The notes below the pieces were generated by a model. The model saw nothing but the letters and a program-made list of their open reading frames with translations. It made no database searches and was not told the origin of the DNA. The position numbers and the translations under genes were made by a program. Source: Ulota crispa (taxonomy: Eukaryota > Streptophyta > Bryopsida > Orthotrichales > Orthotrichaceae). From it: a stretch of 64,000 nt of DNA. The stretch spans positions 20,618,471 through 20,682,470 of the forward strand of contig OY987247.1 in assembly GCA_963920765.1 (NCBI GenBank). The letters run 5' to 3'. Of this stretch, positions 33,049 to 44,700 are shown in pieces. Within the stretch, counting starts at the first letter, position 1. Every line of letters starts with the position of its first letter.

Positions 33049-36000
33049 ATGTCAACAAATATGTTAGTGCATGTCTTCAAAGAGGACCTCATTGTGCAGA
33101 TTGAAATGCTAGCTGCATCTGAACAAGGCCTCAGCGCATTTCTTTGTCCTTGCAAGAAATGCCACAAGGGAAAATGCATTAATTTGAGGTCCATATGTGA
33201 CCATTTACGGCAACACAAACGCCATCCATTTTTAATGAGGTCCATGCTTGGGGGCAATCCGGAAGGGGGTTTTTCCTATGAGGGAATCTAGCTAAACGGG
33301 GAGAACGCAATAGTGATGCAAACAAACATGTTCGACAACTTTGGTGATTATAATACCAACGAGGAACATATGGATGCATTTTACAACATCCAACAGCAGC
33401 CGTTCAATGCTTTCAATGTTGGGTACAATCTGCGTGATGTCGTTGCTGAACAAGATAATGATGTTAATGTAGAAGAGAGCTTCTCTATTTTAACAAGGGC
33501 AATTGACACAATGTATGAAGAGGCAACAAAACCTATTTAGGAAGGCCAGAAAGTGAGTATTATTTTTGCGACCATTGTTTTAATTAATATTGCAATAGTA
33601 CATGGTGTTCATTTATGGACATGCTTTTTTAGTATTTATCCACAGTTTTATTGCCCAAACCAAATAAACTTCCTACAAACAACTCCAAAGCCAAAAAACT
33701 AATAAAGAAACTTGGTCTAAATTATAATATCATACATGCATGCCCAGATGGCTGTGTGCTATTTTATGGAGCAAATGCAAGTTTACAAGATTGTCCAAGC
33801 AAAGGATGTGGGAAGTCTAGATTCAAATCAGGGTCAAACAACATTCCAAAAAGGGTAGTTTGGTACTTCCCCTTGATACCACGGTTGTTGCAAATGTATC
33901 GCTCACTTGCTATTTCCAAGCTGCTCAGATACCATCATAATCATCAAAACCCAAATGATGGTATTATGAGATCAATGGCAGACAATTCGGCTTGGAAACA
34001 CATGGACAAAGTAGTGGATACTGGATTTGCACAAGATCCTAGGAACCTCAAATTTGGATTATCATTGGATGGAGTAAATTGGTTCACACACAATAGTACA
34101 AGTCACTCAACCTGGCCTGTATTGATCTTCATTTACAATTTGCCTCCATACTTGGTCACTAAGAATTTTTAAAAAAAAATTTAGTATTCTTGTTTCTAAG
34201 AAACTCTCACCAACTAATGAGAACATAGATGTCTTTTTAAGCCCATTAATAGAGGAATTGGAACAGCTGAGGATAGGAGTACTGGCATAGGACTTCACAA
34301 AGTCTCTTGGATCAAGACACTTTACACTCCGGGCCCTTCTGTTTTGGACTATCTCAGATTATCCAGCATATGGATTGATCTCAGGCCTATATACACACGG
34401 ATATAGGGCTTGCATTGTATATGGTCCTTCAACACATTCCAAGTGCGCAACATCAGGTAATGATATTACTTTGAACAATTGTGCAAGAGGCAGAAAAATT
34501 GTATACGGTGGTAGTCGGAGGTGGACCCGGTCCAACCATCCATATTGCCAAGATTTGCAGTTTGATGGAATAGTGGAGGACCGTGTAGCGCCAAGAAGAA
34601 TGAATCCAGAGGAAATGAGGGTGCGGGGCAATGAAAGGGAGAAGAACATTGCGGATGGAAGAAAGCTTGGAGCAAATAATGATCCAGTTCACGTGTACGG
34701 CGTGAAACAAAAGAACGCATTGCACATTCTGCCTTATTAGACGGTGAGAATTACTAAAACCCATGTTGCTGTTCATGAATAATGTCTCTTCTAGTGACAT
34801 TATACTTGAAATTGATTTAGGGTCATTTAACTTAAGAAGTTGTCGAAATATTTTTGAGGTGGACATACTCATGTAGAATTCTGGTGTGTAATATCTTCGA
34901 GACTTTGTTGGATAAAAAATTGTTTATGAAGATGATGAGAACTTCTAGTTTATAATGTGGAGGACAATGGGTTCCTTCATATGATTATTAGGTTCCAAAC
35001 TAACATTGCATACCATTAGTTCCTGAAGTAAAAATTGTGAATGGAAATGGACATAGCATAATTACTCTACAAATGCAAGTAAGCGCTCAACATGCTGAAC
35101 TAAATGGCTGTTGTGGAAGGAAATATTTGCAAACTCTTGAAGTTTTCAAGGAACAATGTTTTCAAGTAGCAGTCACTTTGTTTTTGCATGATATGGAAAG
35201 TAATAACGTAGGTATGATTATTATAGGCATTGCAAGTGATTTAGTTCAAGCATAACATTATCTTAGTGTACATACTTATTGTTCTATTCAAATTATAATT
35301 CAAATGTTTTGGCCACATTCTAAACTTGTAGCAGTAACAACACAAACTTTCTTCCATGTCAAAAATTGAGTATTTTGAAATAAAAAAAGGTAGACAAGGC
35401 TTTCAAGAATTGTATTGAATAACTTGAACTAATGAGGGTCAACCTTTTTTTTGGAAGCAGAAGCTATTGATTTGTCATTTACTCAATCCAATGCACTGTG
35501 AGGAAAATTTATGCAAGAATGTTTTGAAAACTATTCTTGGACTAAAAGATTCAATTGGAAGTCGTCAAGACATGGAGGAGATGAGTATTCAACTAGAGCT
35601 TTGGGTTGGACAAAATGAAATTGGCAAAAGGGACAATGGTCTTCTAGAGGCTCCATACGTCCTAAAGTCCAACAAAAAGACCCTAGTGATGGATTTAATC
35701 AAAGCTGAGAGAACTCCTACAAATTACGTGGGAGCAATTCATACGTGTGTCCAAGACATGAAATTTTGGTACTTAAAATCACACGATTATCATGTTCTCA
35801 TGATTCAGGTAAGTGTAAATGGTTTTGTGGCGTTGGCTACTATTTTGTAATCAATAATTTTATAATGTCCTCCTTTATTAAATGAAAATGTGAGGATTTT
35901 ATTTATATTGTTAAATAGGCATGATGACATGATGGTTGTTTCTGTTGGAAAATTGATATGTTTTTTAATTTCTAGAAGTAATTCAAAATCATAGTAAGAA

Positions 36001-37427
36001 CTCGTTTGTATCCTAAACCTATTACTGAAGCTATTCATGTCTCTGTTTCAAATAGGTGCTTCTTCTAGCTATTTGGAATGTTTTGAATGAAGAAGTGCGT
36101 AGTGCAATCATCAAAGTTAGCAAGGTATTTCAAAGACTTTGTAAAAGGGCAATTACTACAAGGGACAAGAATGGAGATATGGTTGATGCTTCAGATGCCC
36201 TTTGTTTATTGGAGAAAGTTTTTCCTCCAACATTTATGGACATCATGACTCATTTGATGATACACCTTGTTGAGGAATTGTATGTGTGCGGTCTAGTGCA
36301 CACCTAATGGATGTATCTTGTGGAGAGATACATGAAGAAACTAAAGGAATAAGTCAAGACATATGCCGGCCCCAAAGCTAGCATGGCGAAGGGGTATGCC
36401 ATATGTGAGACTTTAGGATATTGTCACTACAAAAAAAGACGCTTTCTTGACTAAGCACATGATTGGCATGAGTCATTTTGGACAGTCCATAATGACTCAT
36501 TTTGGTCATTATGACTGCCGTGAGTCATTATGGATTGTCCAAAATGACTCACGGCAATCATAGTGCTTAGTTAAAAATGTGTCTTTTTTTTGTAATGTGT
36601 ACTGAGTATTTACAACAATTTCAAGGAACTACTCATTGGGTTTGGGATGAGAAAGAAGAGCCAGTAATGAATGATGAAGAACCACAAGGGGATGGTTGAG
36701 ATAGACTCATATCCAACCAATTCTTGCAGTGAGCATATGAGTTGGTCTTGTCAAATTCATTAGACCTAGAACCTTGGAGAGAGTGAGTCCGTATGCACTA
36801 TGTTCCTATTCTGTGTGTTTTTTGAAAATCAAAACAAATTTTATAATATTTCAAATAGGTAGTATTATACTCTTGTATTGGAATTTAGTCATTAAAGGCA
36901 TAGTGAAAGTGAAAGCATAGTGTACTAGAATATAGAGTACTAGAGTGTAGTGCACCATACTGCAGATGTTTCATTTTTTCCTTTCCGTTTAAACTGTGGC
37001 ATTTCAATATAGCAAGACTACTACATTTGGAATGCAATAAAATAACCACATGTTTGTAATGTTGTAATGTAGGGGAAGAAAAAGTGACTTACAATTTTTT
37101 TGCGCTAGAAATGTACAAGTATAGTCATTGTGGATGTTGCTGTAGTTGATTTCTAACACATTTGTCTATGTATGTAACAAGTAGTATAGTTGTGCTTACA
37201 AACAAAGAGTTCATAAACGAGATATGTTTGTCCATTTAGTACAAAATGGAAATGGCAAAAATCAAGCTGTCACTTTCCCAGATGAGTATCCAAATTTGCC
37301 ACAATTTTCAAAGTGGGTGAAGGTGGAATTGCAGAGGGCATTAGAGGGACCTGAGAAACCTCAAGTTGACATAGTCGAAGAAACAAGTTTACCAGATTGC
37401 ATAGCAACTTTGTACAGAGCAATGTAA
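33049..37427 (+). pseudogene. CACTA-1 tnp2 transposase (Transposase_21), broken
   Basis: The catalytic transposase of CACTA elements. Order: a transposase-associated zinc domain (FLCPCKKCHKGKC...ICDHLRQH, 33140-33215); HACPDGCVLFYGA near 33736 and a CxxxGC cluster; WYFPLIPRLLQMYRS; AWKHMDKVVDTGFAQDPRNL; LSLDGVNWF; TWPVLIFIYNLPPYL (34110); LLFWTISDYPAYGLISG (34340); LHILPY (34735). An intron, 34744-35460, leads to LLNPMHCEENLCKNVLKTIL (35473), then MKSHDYHVLM-type KSHDYHVLMIQ, an intron 35809-36055, and a DUF4218-type end (VFPPTFMDIMTHLMIHLVEE, near 36220; WMYLVERYMKKLKE, 36310). An MITE sits in codon context GYC/TEY at 36425. Breaks: stops near 33538, 34171, 34288 and 34740, and a frameshift near 33640. 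A trailing block 37224-37427 (FPDEYPNLPQFSKWVKVEL) may be a further exon. Confidence 0.9.
36425..36597. mobile_element. CACTAC-type MITE inserted in tnp2 exon
   Basis: A 173-bp hairpin from CACTACAAAAAAAGACGC to the complement of CATTACAAAAAAAAGACAC, flanked by TGT on both sides (36422-36424 and 36598-36600). Arms share ACTAAGCAC, GAGTCATTTTGGAC and ATAATGACTCA. Removing the element and one TGT restores the tnp2 frame (LGYC then TEYLQQFQGTTHW). It is therefore a clean insertion into coding sequence. Confidence 0.9.
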
Positions 37428-37429
37428 GC

Positions 37430-38564
37430 CCAAGGTATGCACCTCAGAGTTCAGAGTGCAAAGGACTAAAAAGTGACAGCTGACAGTAATATAGCTTCAT
37501 CTATTACACCACCAAAGAGGGGAAGGAATTCTAATGGACCATTATGTTGGGAAACTTATGAATTTGTAGGAAAAATACAAGAGATTGTTGAATTAGACTA
37601 TTGAAGCAACTGTTGCATTGTATTAGTATGTGACTAGGTATTGGCAGACCTAGGTGGTAATAATGGCAATGTAGTCCGCAACAAGTATGGGTTCACAGTA
37701 GCTAACTTCAATGCTTGTGAGCTGTTAGGAGGTTGCTCTTTTGCATTGCCAAAACAATCCCAATAGGTTTTCTTGTCAGATGATCTTGATAGGAGAAGGA
37801 CTAATGCAAGAAATTGGAAGGTAGTGTGTGGAGCCAAGGTTAGAGGTAGGCAAGAAGAAACAATTGATAAAATGCCTTATTTAGACATGCTAGCAACAAG
37901 TAGAGACTCTATCTACGAGGGCCTGAGAATCTAGCTATTATAGATGCATTGCCAAGTACCTTTAGTTGGGACAAAGAAATGAAGTACCGTTATGAAGATT
38001 GCTTTTTATTACAATATTTGGAAGGTATGTGACTCTATTCTTTATACTTTGATATTGTTTGGAGACATTTGTAGTTGTTCAAAAGTGACATTCATATGAA
38101 AAGGTAGTTGTATGTGGACCAAAAGAAGTGTTACGTGATTGTTGTTTAAGAGGATTTACGTATTCATGTACGACACTACAATTTGTCCAAATTGTCAATT
38201 GTACTTGTATTACCCTCCCTCAATTTTCCATTAAGCGTACACTATTGTGGGCTTTTACGCAAGTAGATTACATTGTTGCAAGTATACACTGATTATGTAA
38301 AGGCTAAAAGCTGAATTTTGAAAATGCAAGTGTCATTGTTGCATTTGGAGAATATGAGAAGGACCTCCATGCGCTTCAATGATTCAATTGGACCATTTCC
38401 TTGACTTGCTTTTATTGGAAAGTTTTGATACCGGGAGCCTTAGTACTTTTGAAGTACTAGAAATTTTTATTAGATAAGGTATGAAGATCTTAAATGGACC
38501 ATCAAAGGGCTTAAACAAAAGTTTGTGGAGGTGAAACAATTTGTACTAATTTTCAATAAAATTT
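37430..38564. other. CACTA-1 interior 3' of tnp2, nothing recognised
   Basis: AT-rich sequence after the last tnp2 coding block. Only short open frames; the antisense frame at 37634-37837 looks accidental. Confidence 0.3.
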
Positions 38565-38815
38565 CCTTGAAAATAAAGAGGAATAGACATGTAACCAATG
38601 TTGTTTCATATATTTTGGAGCTTTGTGGAATTAGTTATGAAATTTCAAAATGAAAAGGCCATAGGGCTCTGTAATTGTTCACTCAAATGTATTGTGCTTC
38701 TACTTTTTTGAAACATATGGAAAATTGCATGTACACATGAATTTCATTTGAGTAGGTGGATTGTTTTTGGAGAGTGAGCGGAACATGAGCCTCATACCTT
38801 ACAAAAGTTTGCATT
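38565..38815. repeat. Dispersed repeat, copy 2
   Basis: Diverged copy of the 2190-2680 repeat: GTTTCATATATTTTGGAGCT near 38606, GTGGAATTAGTTATGAAATTT, CCATAGGGCTCTGTAA and ATGAGCCTCATACCTTA near 38787. It lacks much of the middle of copy 1. Confidence 0.5.
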
Positions 38816-39828
38816 CAGTTTAGGTCGGACAATAGTATTGTTGGGTAGAGTACTTGAATTTTGTAATGGGAGTTTCTATGTGTGGCATGTAGGTGCTCTA
38901 ACTAACATTTAACAATGGAACATGATGAGAAAGGACTCAAAGAAGAAGACAATTAATTATATTGTAACAATGTGTCATTGAATAATATTCTAAATATAAA
39001 TACATGCTGAAATGCTACTGGCAAAATGCAATGGAAGCCGGTGTCAAAAGTCCAGTGAACAAGATGCAGTGATATAGGTATGACGGAATACTTGGCTACA
39101 TGCAAACCAAGGCAGCACATGTAGAGTAGAGAAGGATTTTTAATGAAATCATTTGAATGAACCAGGTGATATAGTGTGAGCAAAGAAATGCAGTCTTTTA
39201 TGAAGGAGTTAATAACCACTTTTGATGATACACATTTCTAGTATAGGGAGTGGTTAAAAAATATTTATGGTAAACTTATCCTGTTTGATGTCTTTGAAGA
39301 GAAAAACGGCCTCATTGGATATATATGACATTTTGAATATGCTTTATTCTCTATGTACGAGCAAATATACATTTTTGGAGGTTCTCATTGCTTAGTACAT
39401 GTACATAGTGTTGAATATTACTGAGAAACTCCCTCTCTGTTTAAGCGCGTGTTAAACTAGAATTCCATTGTGAAAGCACCACTTCCCCCCCTAAGTTTAT
39501 CAAATTCAATCAGAAACTATAAATAAACCAATTCCACGTTAAAATAGCTTCACATATTTCTAAGTAGAAGCTTCAACATAAACGGACACTTATATATAGA
39601 AAAATAACTTGTAATACATTATGTTCCCAGTGCTGTCATATGTAATGAACGTGACTCCAAACAAAAATAATAAAAATGAACACATTGCAAATGTTCAAAA
39701 TGCATGCAGCAAAAATTTGTGTTAAAAGAGACATGCCTACATTTTGAGTTTATTGGAAGTGGGGCAAATGTTTGCAATTTCTTATATTCTAATACAATTA
39801 TGTTCATTTCAACAGGCTTTTATGCTGG
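38816..39828. other. CACTA-1 right subterminal region
   Basis: AT-rich DNA leading to the right terminal inverted repeat. No strong subterminal repeat array is seen here, unlike the left end of CACTA-2. Open frames at 38953-39219 and 39619-39807 (minus) are unrecognised. Confidence 0.3.
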
Positions 39829-40139
39829 TTTTGTACTAGTGTCCAATTCAGCAACTCTTGTATCCCTAAGCATTTTGTAAGTACTCTTCTTCCCTTCCTC
39901 ACTGAAATTTTGAGTTTCCATTGCCTAATTGCTTGCAATTCTAGGATCTCAAATTGCGTCCTGCAATTCACACAAACTTGAATTAGTGCGTTGATGAAGA
40001 TGGTGAGATAGCAATAACATTGGAGGAGTTTGAGTAGGATATGGCAGGTACCCAAATATTAACTGTCTCTGTGAGTGCAAAAGTGTTGGGAGGCGGAGAG
40101 AAGACAGCAAAGGCGAGTAAGTTGCTTCATATATTTGAG

Positions 40140-40478
40140 GCATGGTTGTCTTCCTCGACATGGCGACAATTTGACAAACTCAATGTCATAGACGGACATG
40201 AGCCCCTTCTCCCATCTAATAGAATCACCTTTAAAGTTGACTTTTAATAAAACACTTTTTGATTCCAATCTTGACATAATAATGTTTCATAATATTAAAG
40301 TATCTCAATTCAATATACACTTATTAGATTCAACATTTTGAATCAAATTTAAAATAGATTTTTAAATTGTTTTAACTATTAAATAGGACCTTATTAGACA
40401 AGGATGTCACTCATACTTGACATTTATCATGTGCAACATCAGACATCAGACAAACAACACAATAACCAAATTCCAAAG
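40140..40478 (-). repeat. R340 repeat, copy 4 (inverted)
   Basis: On the + strand it begins GCATGGTTGTCTTCCTCGAC and ends AATAACCAAATTCCAAAG. Reverse-oriented like copy 3. It lies between the right edge of CACTA-1 and the second tnp2 gene, inside CACTA-2. Confidence 0.8.
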
Positions 40479-41298
40479 TCTATCTGACAAGATAACCTTG
40501 ATTTGAGGTGCACAAACAACTGTCAATTTGAGTTGAATTGCTGTCATTTAAACTATTGTGTTTATCATATGCATTGAATAGCACTTGTTTTGTAGTTGTT
40601 ATAGGGTTATTTGTGCTTTCAGTCAAATTGTAGTGACCTTGGAGTTGTTCTTAGTCAATATGTAGTTGTACTGTATGACTGAAGGTCGGTGGCAGTCATC
40701 ATATGAGAGGAAGCTTACAATTCTTCTCTCTAAACTTGCAGGGGCACTAATACAAACGCAATTACAGCTACTCTTACATCATAGAGGAATTTGTTAGTAC
40801 TCTTACATTATTCTCCATTCTTGTAGTTCTTTTCTGTTGTCAAGTTGAACATAATGCTACATTCTAAAATTGGATCCCGCATTAGATACAAGCAACAATG
40901 AAAATGCAATTTAAGCTAAGAGATGGGCATAGTTGTTGGAAGTTTAGCAATTTAGGGTTAATTATCCAAATGTATATTGTTACATTTTGTCCAAAATTGC
41001 ATAGAAATGGTGAGAAAATAGGACAAAATGGATTTTTATTTTTAAGACCTTCTATATAGGAATAACTAGGTTATAGAGTCAAAAGGAGGTCGTCAAAACT
41101 ACTATTGTACTACTACTTGTTGAAAAGTAATTGTATGTTAGTTGTGAATTAGTGGTTTATAATCTAGAGTCATTTTGTAGTAACATACGAGTTGTTCTAC
41201 AATGAAGTTGTAGTTATATTCTAGGGTTCTAAACCAATGACAGTTTAAGTGTTGGTTTAGCAATAAATAATTAACTTCTGATGTCTTCCTTTGTATAG

Positions 41299-43785
41299 GT
41301 GGAAGATGGATTTGTACAAGTTGCCCATTTTTGATGCTTGTAGGAAACGCCTTAGGGACAAAAGGTTGTGGTCAAGAGAAATTAAAAAAGCAACGTTCTT
41401 CAACACAACCCAATTGCATTGTCCTTGTTAAATGTGTAGAGGTTCAAGGAGGTACCATATGAAAACAATGAAGAAATACTTGAGTGATCATGGCAAAGCA
41501 CCAGAGTTCAGAGTTTAGAGGGAGCTAGGTGAATGTGACGCATCCAACAATGATTAGGAGGAAATTTTGGACAAACTATCTGTAGTAACTGAGGGCAAAG
41601 TTGATGCTACGGTTGATACATGGGGTATGGTCAATGACGCATATCCTGAGGTCATGGTTGATCAGCATGTTGAGGAACATGTGAGAGAAGAACTGGCAGA
41701 CGCATTTGGTTTAGGCGACAACATCCATGCCAACGAAGACATGAACCACGCCTTACCAAAGGATGGCAAGCCAGTCGGTAGTAACAATGGAGATGTTGAT
41801 GTTGATGATACGTTCTCTGCTAGGAATCTAGAGGATGCCATTAGACCGCTGTACACGGGTTTGAGATATACAAAGCTTGCTGCAACTATTCTCCTCATGA
41901 ATGTTTGTATTGTTTATGAAGCAAGCAATAGTTTTGCAGACAAGTTGTTCACCTTGCTGCAAGGGCACCTCCTTCCCACAAAGAACACTTTGCCATGCAA
42001 TTACTACATTGCCAAAACCCTCACAAGTAAGTTGGAGCTTTCTTCCAAGTCTATTCACGCTTATGAGAGTGGCTGCATTTTATTTCATGGGGAGTATGCG
42101 GAGGCAATACAGTGCCCCAAGTGTGGTGGACCAAGGTTTTGAGACCAGTTACAAAAGATCTATCTAGTGAAGGTGTTGCAACACTTCCCCTTGATATCCA
42201 AAGTGCAGCGCATGTTTTGCAGCCCAACCATCTCTAAGTTATTAAAGTGGCACAATGAGAACTGGAGCAATAGAGATGGCGGGAACAATCTTGTTTGACA
42301 TCCGTGTAACTTGAAGGCGTGGGGATATTTCCACACAAACACCATATTTGTTAATTTGGGAAAAACAGGTCATTTTGAGACTTTCAAATTTTGGTATGAA
42401 GGTTTTAGATGGCCTCCTAAAACCTACACAAGTCCTTACATGAGAGGAGGAACTTGCAAGGAAAAAAATCTTATTAGTTCATACTAAATTTGATACTTTT
42501 GAATCTGATTTAAAATATTGTTTTGGATTTAAGGTGGAGTACAAAGTGGGACTCTTGTTTTTCCTAAATTAGCAAATATGGTGTTTACAATAGTAGACAC
42601 CACTTTTGGTGCAGATATGCGCAACATTTACTTTGCTCTTGCTGCTAATGGAGTGAATCCATTTCAATAGACAAAGTTGACATGGTCAACATGGCCAGTT
42701 ACATTATTAAATTATAACTTTCCTCCATGGCTTTATACAAAAAATTCTTTGTCTTCCTTGCATTGTTAATTCCAAATAAACAATCAGTGACCTTAGAGGT
42801 GTTTGATGTTTACATGGAGCCATTGGTAGAGGAGCTGTTGCAGCTGAGCAGAGGAGTTTGCGCAAATGATGCGGCAGAAGAAGTTGGACGCCGAGATTTC
42901 AGCTTGCGAGTGGTACTATTTTGGACAAATCACGATTATCTAGAGTACAATACGGTCGGTGGGTTTACTCACCAAGGCTATGCAACATGCGTGGTTTGTA
43001 GGTCAGCAATAGAAGCAAAGCAATTGATAGAGTTGGCAAAGCAGATATATGGCGGTGCTCGAAGGTAGCTACCAGCAGACCTCTGCTTACAAAGATTGGA
43101 CATGAACGACCACTTTGATGGACGTGTGGAGGATCAACAAATACCTGTTTGAGTAACTGCCATGGAACAATTGCAACATGCAAAGGAATATAGAGTATGT
43201 AAAGCCTCTGGAAGTAGGGAAGGTGACCCTTTTAAGGTGCATGGTGTGAAGAGGACTTCAATATTGAACAAACTCCCTTATTGGAAGGTTAGATTTTAAT
43301 TCCCTATATAAAAATGAATTTCAATGTTTGAATCCAAACAATAAACTCTAAACGTTCAAGAAATCACTTATTTATCCTAAATAGTGCTCAAAGCATTTGT
43401 TGAAAGTAGTGCAAAGTCGCTTGTAAGATTGTAATGACATTTTTAACTTGAAAACACAAAGCAGTTGTTCAATAGTTGTAAAGTAGTTGTTTGGTAGTTG
43501 TGACGTTCACTAATATGTAAGATTCTCTAATTAAATAGTAAGTTAGTAAATTATTTATTGAGATGTTGAAGGAACAATTGCAGTGTAATTGTAAAGTCAA
43601 TGTGGAGTAGTAGTGTAGTAGTTTTCTAGTGCCAAGTGCTGAATCCTAAGTTATTGACTGAACCCTTGTGCTCTTTTATGATTTCTAGTATAATGACAGC
43701 AACTACAATTTCATGGAGTGCAGGGCCTGTGATTTGTTACATATTGGATCCAATGCATTGTGAGATGAATATTGTGTCATGTATA
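41299..43785 (+). pseudogene. CACTA-2 tnp2 transposase (Transposase_21), broken and truncated
   Basis: Second, diverged tnp2 gene. The zinc domain WKMDLYKLPIFDACRKRL...LHCPCxMC...MKKYLSDHGKAPEF (41300-41515) has TAA and TAG stops. An open stretch 41567-42142 has an acidic linker, then ILLMNVCIVYEASNSFAD, a segment matching tnp2 and missing from the broken part of CACTA-1. Then SGCILFHGEYAEAIQCPKCG (42070), LQHFPLISKVQRMFCSPTI (42177), AWGYFHT, an MITE (42337-42586), IVDTTFGADMRNIYFALAAN (42590), TWPVTLLNYNFPPWL (42695), VLFWTNHDYLEY (42910) and ILNKLPYWK at a donor (43288). After an intron the frame resumes with LDPMHCEMNI near 43745 and is then cut by the LTR at 43793. At least six stops or frameshifts. 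Confidence 0.88.
42337..42586. mobile_element. 250-bp MITE inserted in the second tnp2 exon
   Basis: The terminal repeats AAACACCATATTTGTTAATT and (inverted) AAACACCATATTTGCTAATT continue through GGGAAAAACA/AGGAAAAACA. Removing it joins GYFHT to IVDTTFGADMRNI in frame, with an ACA-type 3-base duplication likely. It is a different family from the CACTAG and CACTAC elements. Confidence 0.8.
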
Positions 43786-43792
43786 TAGAGAT

Positions 43793-44328
43793 TGCTAACA
43801 AAACACATTGTATACTATCACTAACAGCAGACAAAAACAAAAATGTAATCCAAAAATATATATACAAATATGATAAGATACAAAATCTAAGCACTTAAGC
43901 GTTAGTCAAGCTACCTCTCACTCCGCTCATGAGGAAATCCAAGAGTGCAAGGAGAAACGTGAAAGATAGTATAAACCTCAAGAAAACACAGCAAGCGTAC
44001 TCTCTCTCAAAAACACCTCATAAAACTTAAATTGGCAAAGAATGTCAAGTTAAAGAAGTAACGTGCCTTAATTAACCTCCAATCTTAAGTGTCTTCAAAT
44101 GAGATGCCAATTGGAATGAGGTGCCCAAAGCTCCAACCTTCTCCAAAACTACTCAAACCAAAGATCATCTACTAATGACATACATTTGATGTCGCATAGC
44201 TACAATGCCATATCACGTGACAATTGTCGTGTAAATAAATATCGCTAGCACAAGACATTGTGTACTATCTCTAACAGTGGATAAAAACAAAAATATAACC
44301 TAAAAACATATATACAAATATGCTCTCA
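43793..44328 (-). repeat. Candidate 3' LTR of the gypsy element
   Basis: On the minus strand it begins TGAGAGCATATTTG (44328) and ends TTTTGTTAGCA (43793), giving TG...CA ends. A purine tract (eight G on the minus strand, complement of 44332-44340) lies just before it, as expected of a polypurine tract. An ~80-bp sequence (ACTATCACTAACAGCAGAC type) occurs near both ends of this LTR (43800-43875 and 44253-44325). A matching 5' LTR was not found upstream, so this is inferred. Confidence 0.5.
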
Positions 44329-44700
44329 ATTGCCCCCCCCTAGCTGGCTAATAAAGACTAAAAGTATGGCTAAATCCAAATGCTAAGATGAATAAAGGTC
44401 CTCAGCATCTATCCACACCAAAGGTGATGTTGTCGGTAGCCAACAATGATAAGTGAACATGATAAAAGAAAATATAAAAGATTGTAGGCCGGGTGCAATG
44501 ATGAGCTCCATTGTTAATTTTTTTTACCAAGTTTTTAATGTCAATCTCTTATTCAACCTCCTATTAGTTCAATCTTATGCATTGCAAATCCGGCGCCTAG
44601 TCAACAAAGGTGGCACTACTGTCATCTCAAATATAAAAGGCTTGACCTCAAGAAATTATCAACGCTTGTCCCTAGATGTAGCATGGCTTGAAGATCTCCT

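Larger units (their letters stand above)
25370..39841. mobile_element. CACTA-1: complete CACTA (En/Spm) element
   Basis: A 14.5-kb element with ends CACTAGTACAATTATGTG (25370) and, inverted, CACTAGTACAAAACCAGC (ending at 39841). Eleven terminal bases are identical and further imperfect matching extends inward (TAAAxGCC). The flanks are TCC on both sides (25367-25369 and 39842-39844), a 3-bp target duplication as in CACTA elements. It holds a leftward gene (27303-30444) and a rightward tnp2 gene (33049-37427), so the two genes diverge from a shared ~2.6-kb centre. Three later insertions or repeats lie inside (29221, 36425, 38565). It sits inside CACTA-2. Confidence 0.8.
17680..43792. mobile_element. 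CACTA-2: older CACTA (En/Spm) element, interrupted and truncated
   Basis: The left end, CACTAGTACAAAATTGGG at 17680, cuts into the Tc1 transposase. Subterminal AGTTGCA-type repeats follow to 18745. Then come a leftward gene relic (about 21103-23370), a 128-bp tandem array (23240-24450), the nested CACTA-1 element (25370-39841), and a rightward tnp2 transposase relic (41299-43785). The tnp2 stops at 43792 where a gypsy LTR starts; the right end is not in the window. Joining the two halves into one element is inference, based on the same gene order as in CACTA-1 and on the clean insertion of CACTA-1 between them. Confidence 0.6.

Noticed and set aside
41567..41898. Host gene with an acidic domain at 41567-42142
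   Set aside because: It sits between the tnp2 zinc domain and the tnp2 core in the same frame, so it is the linker of the CACTA-2 transposase.
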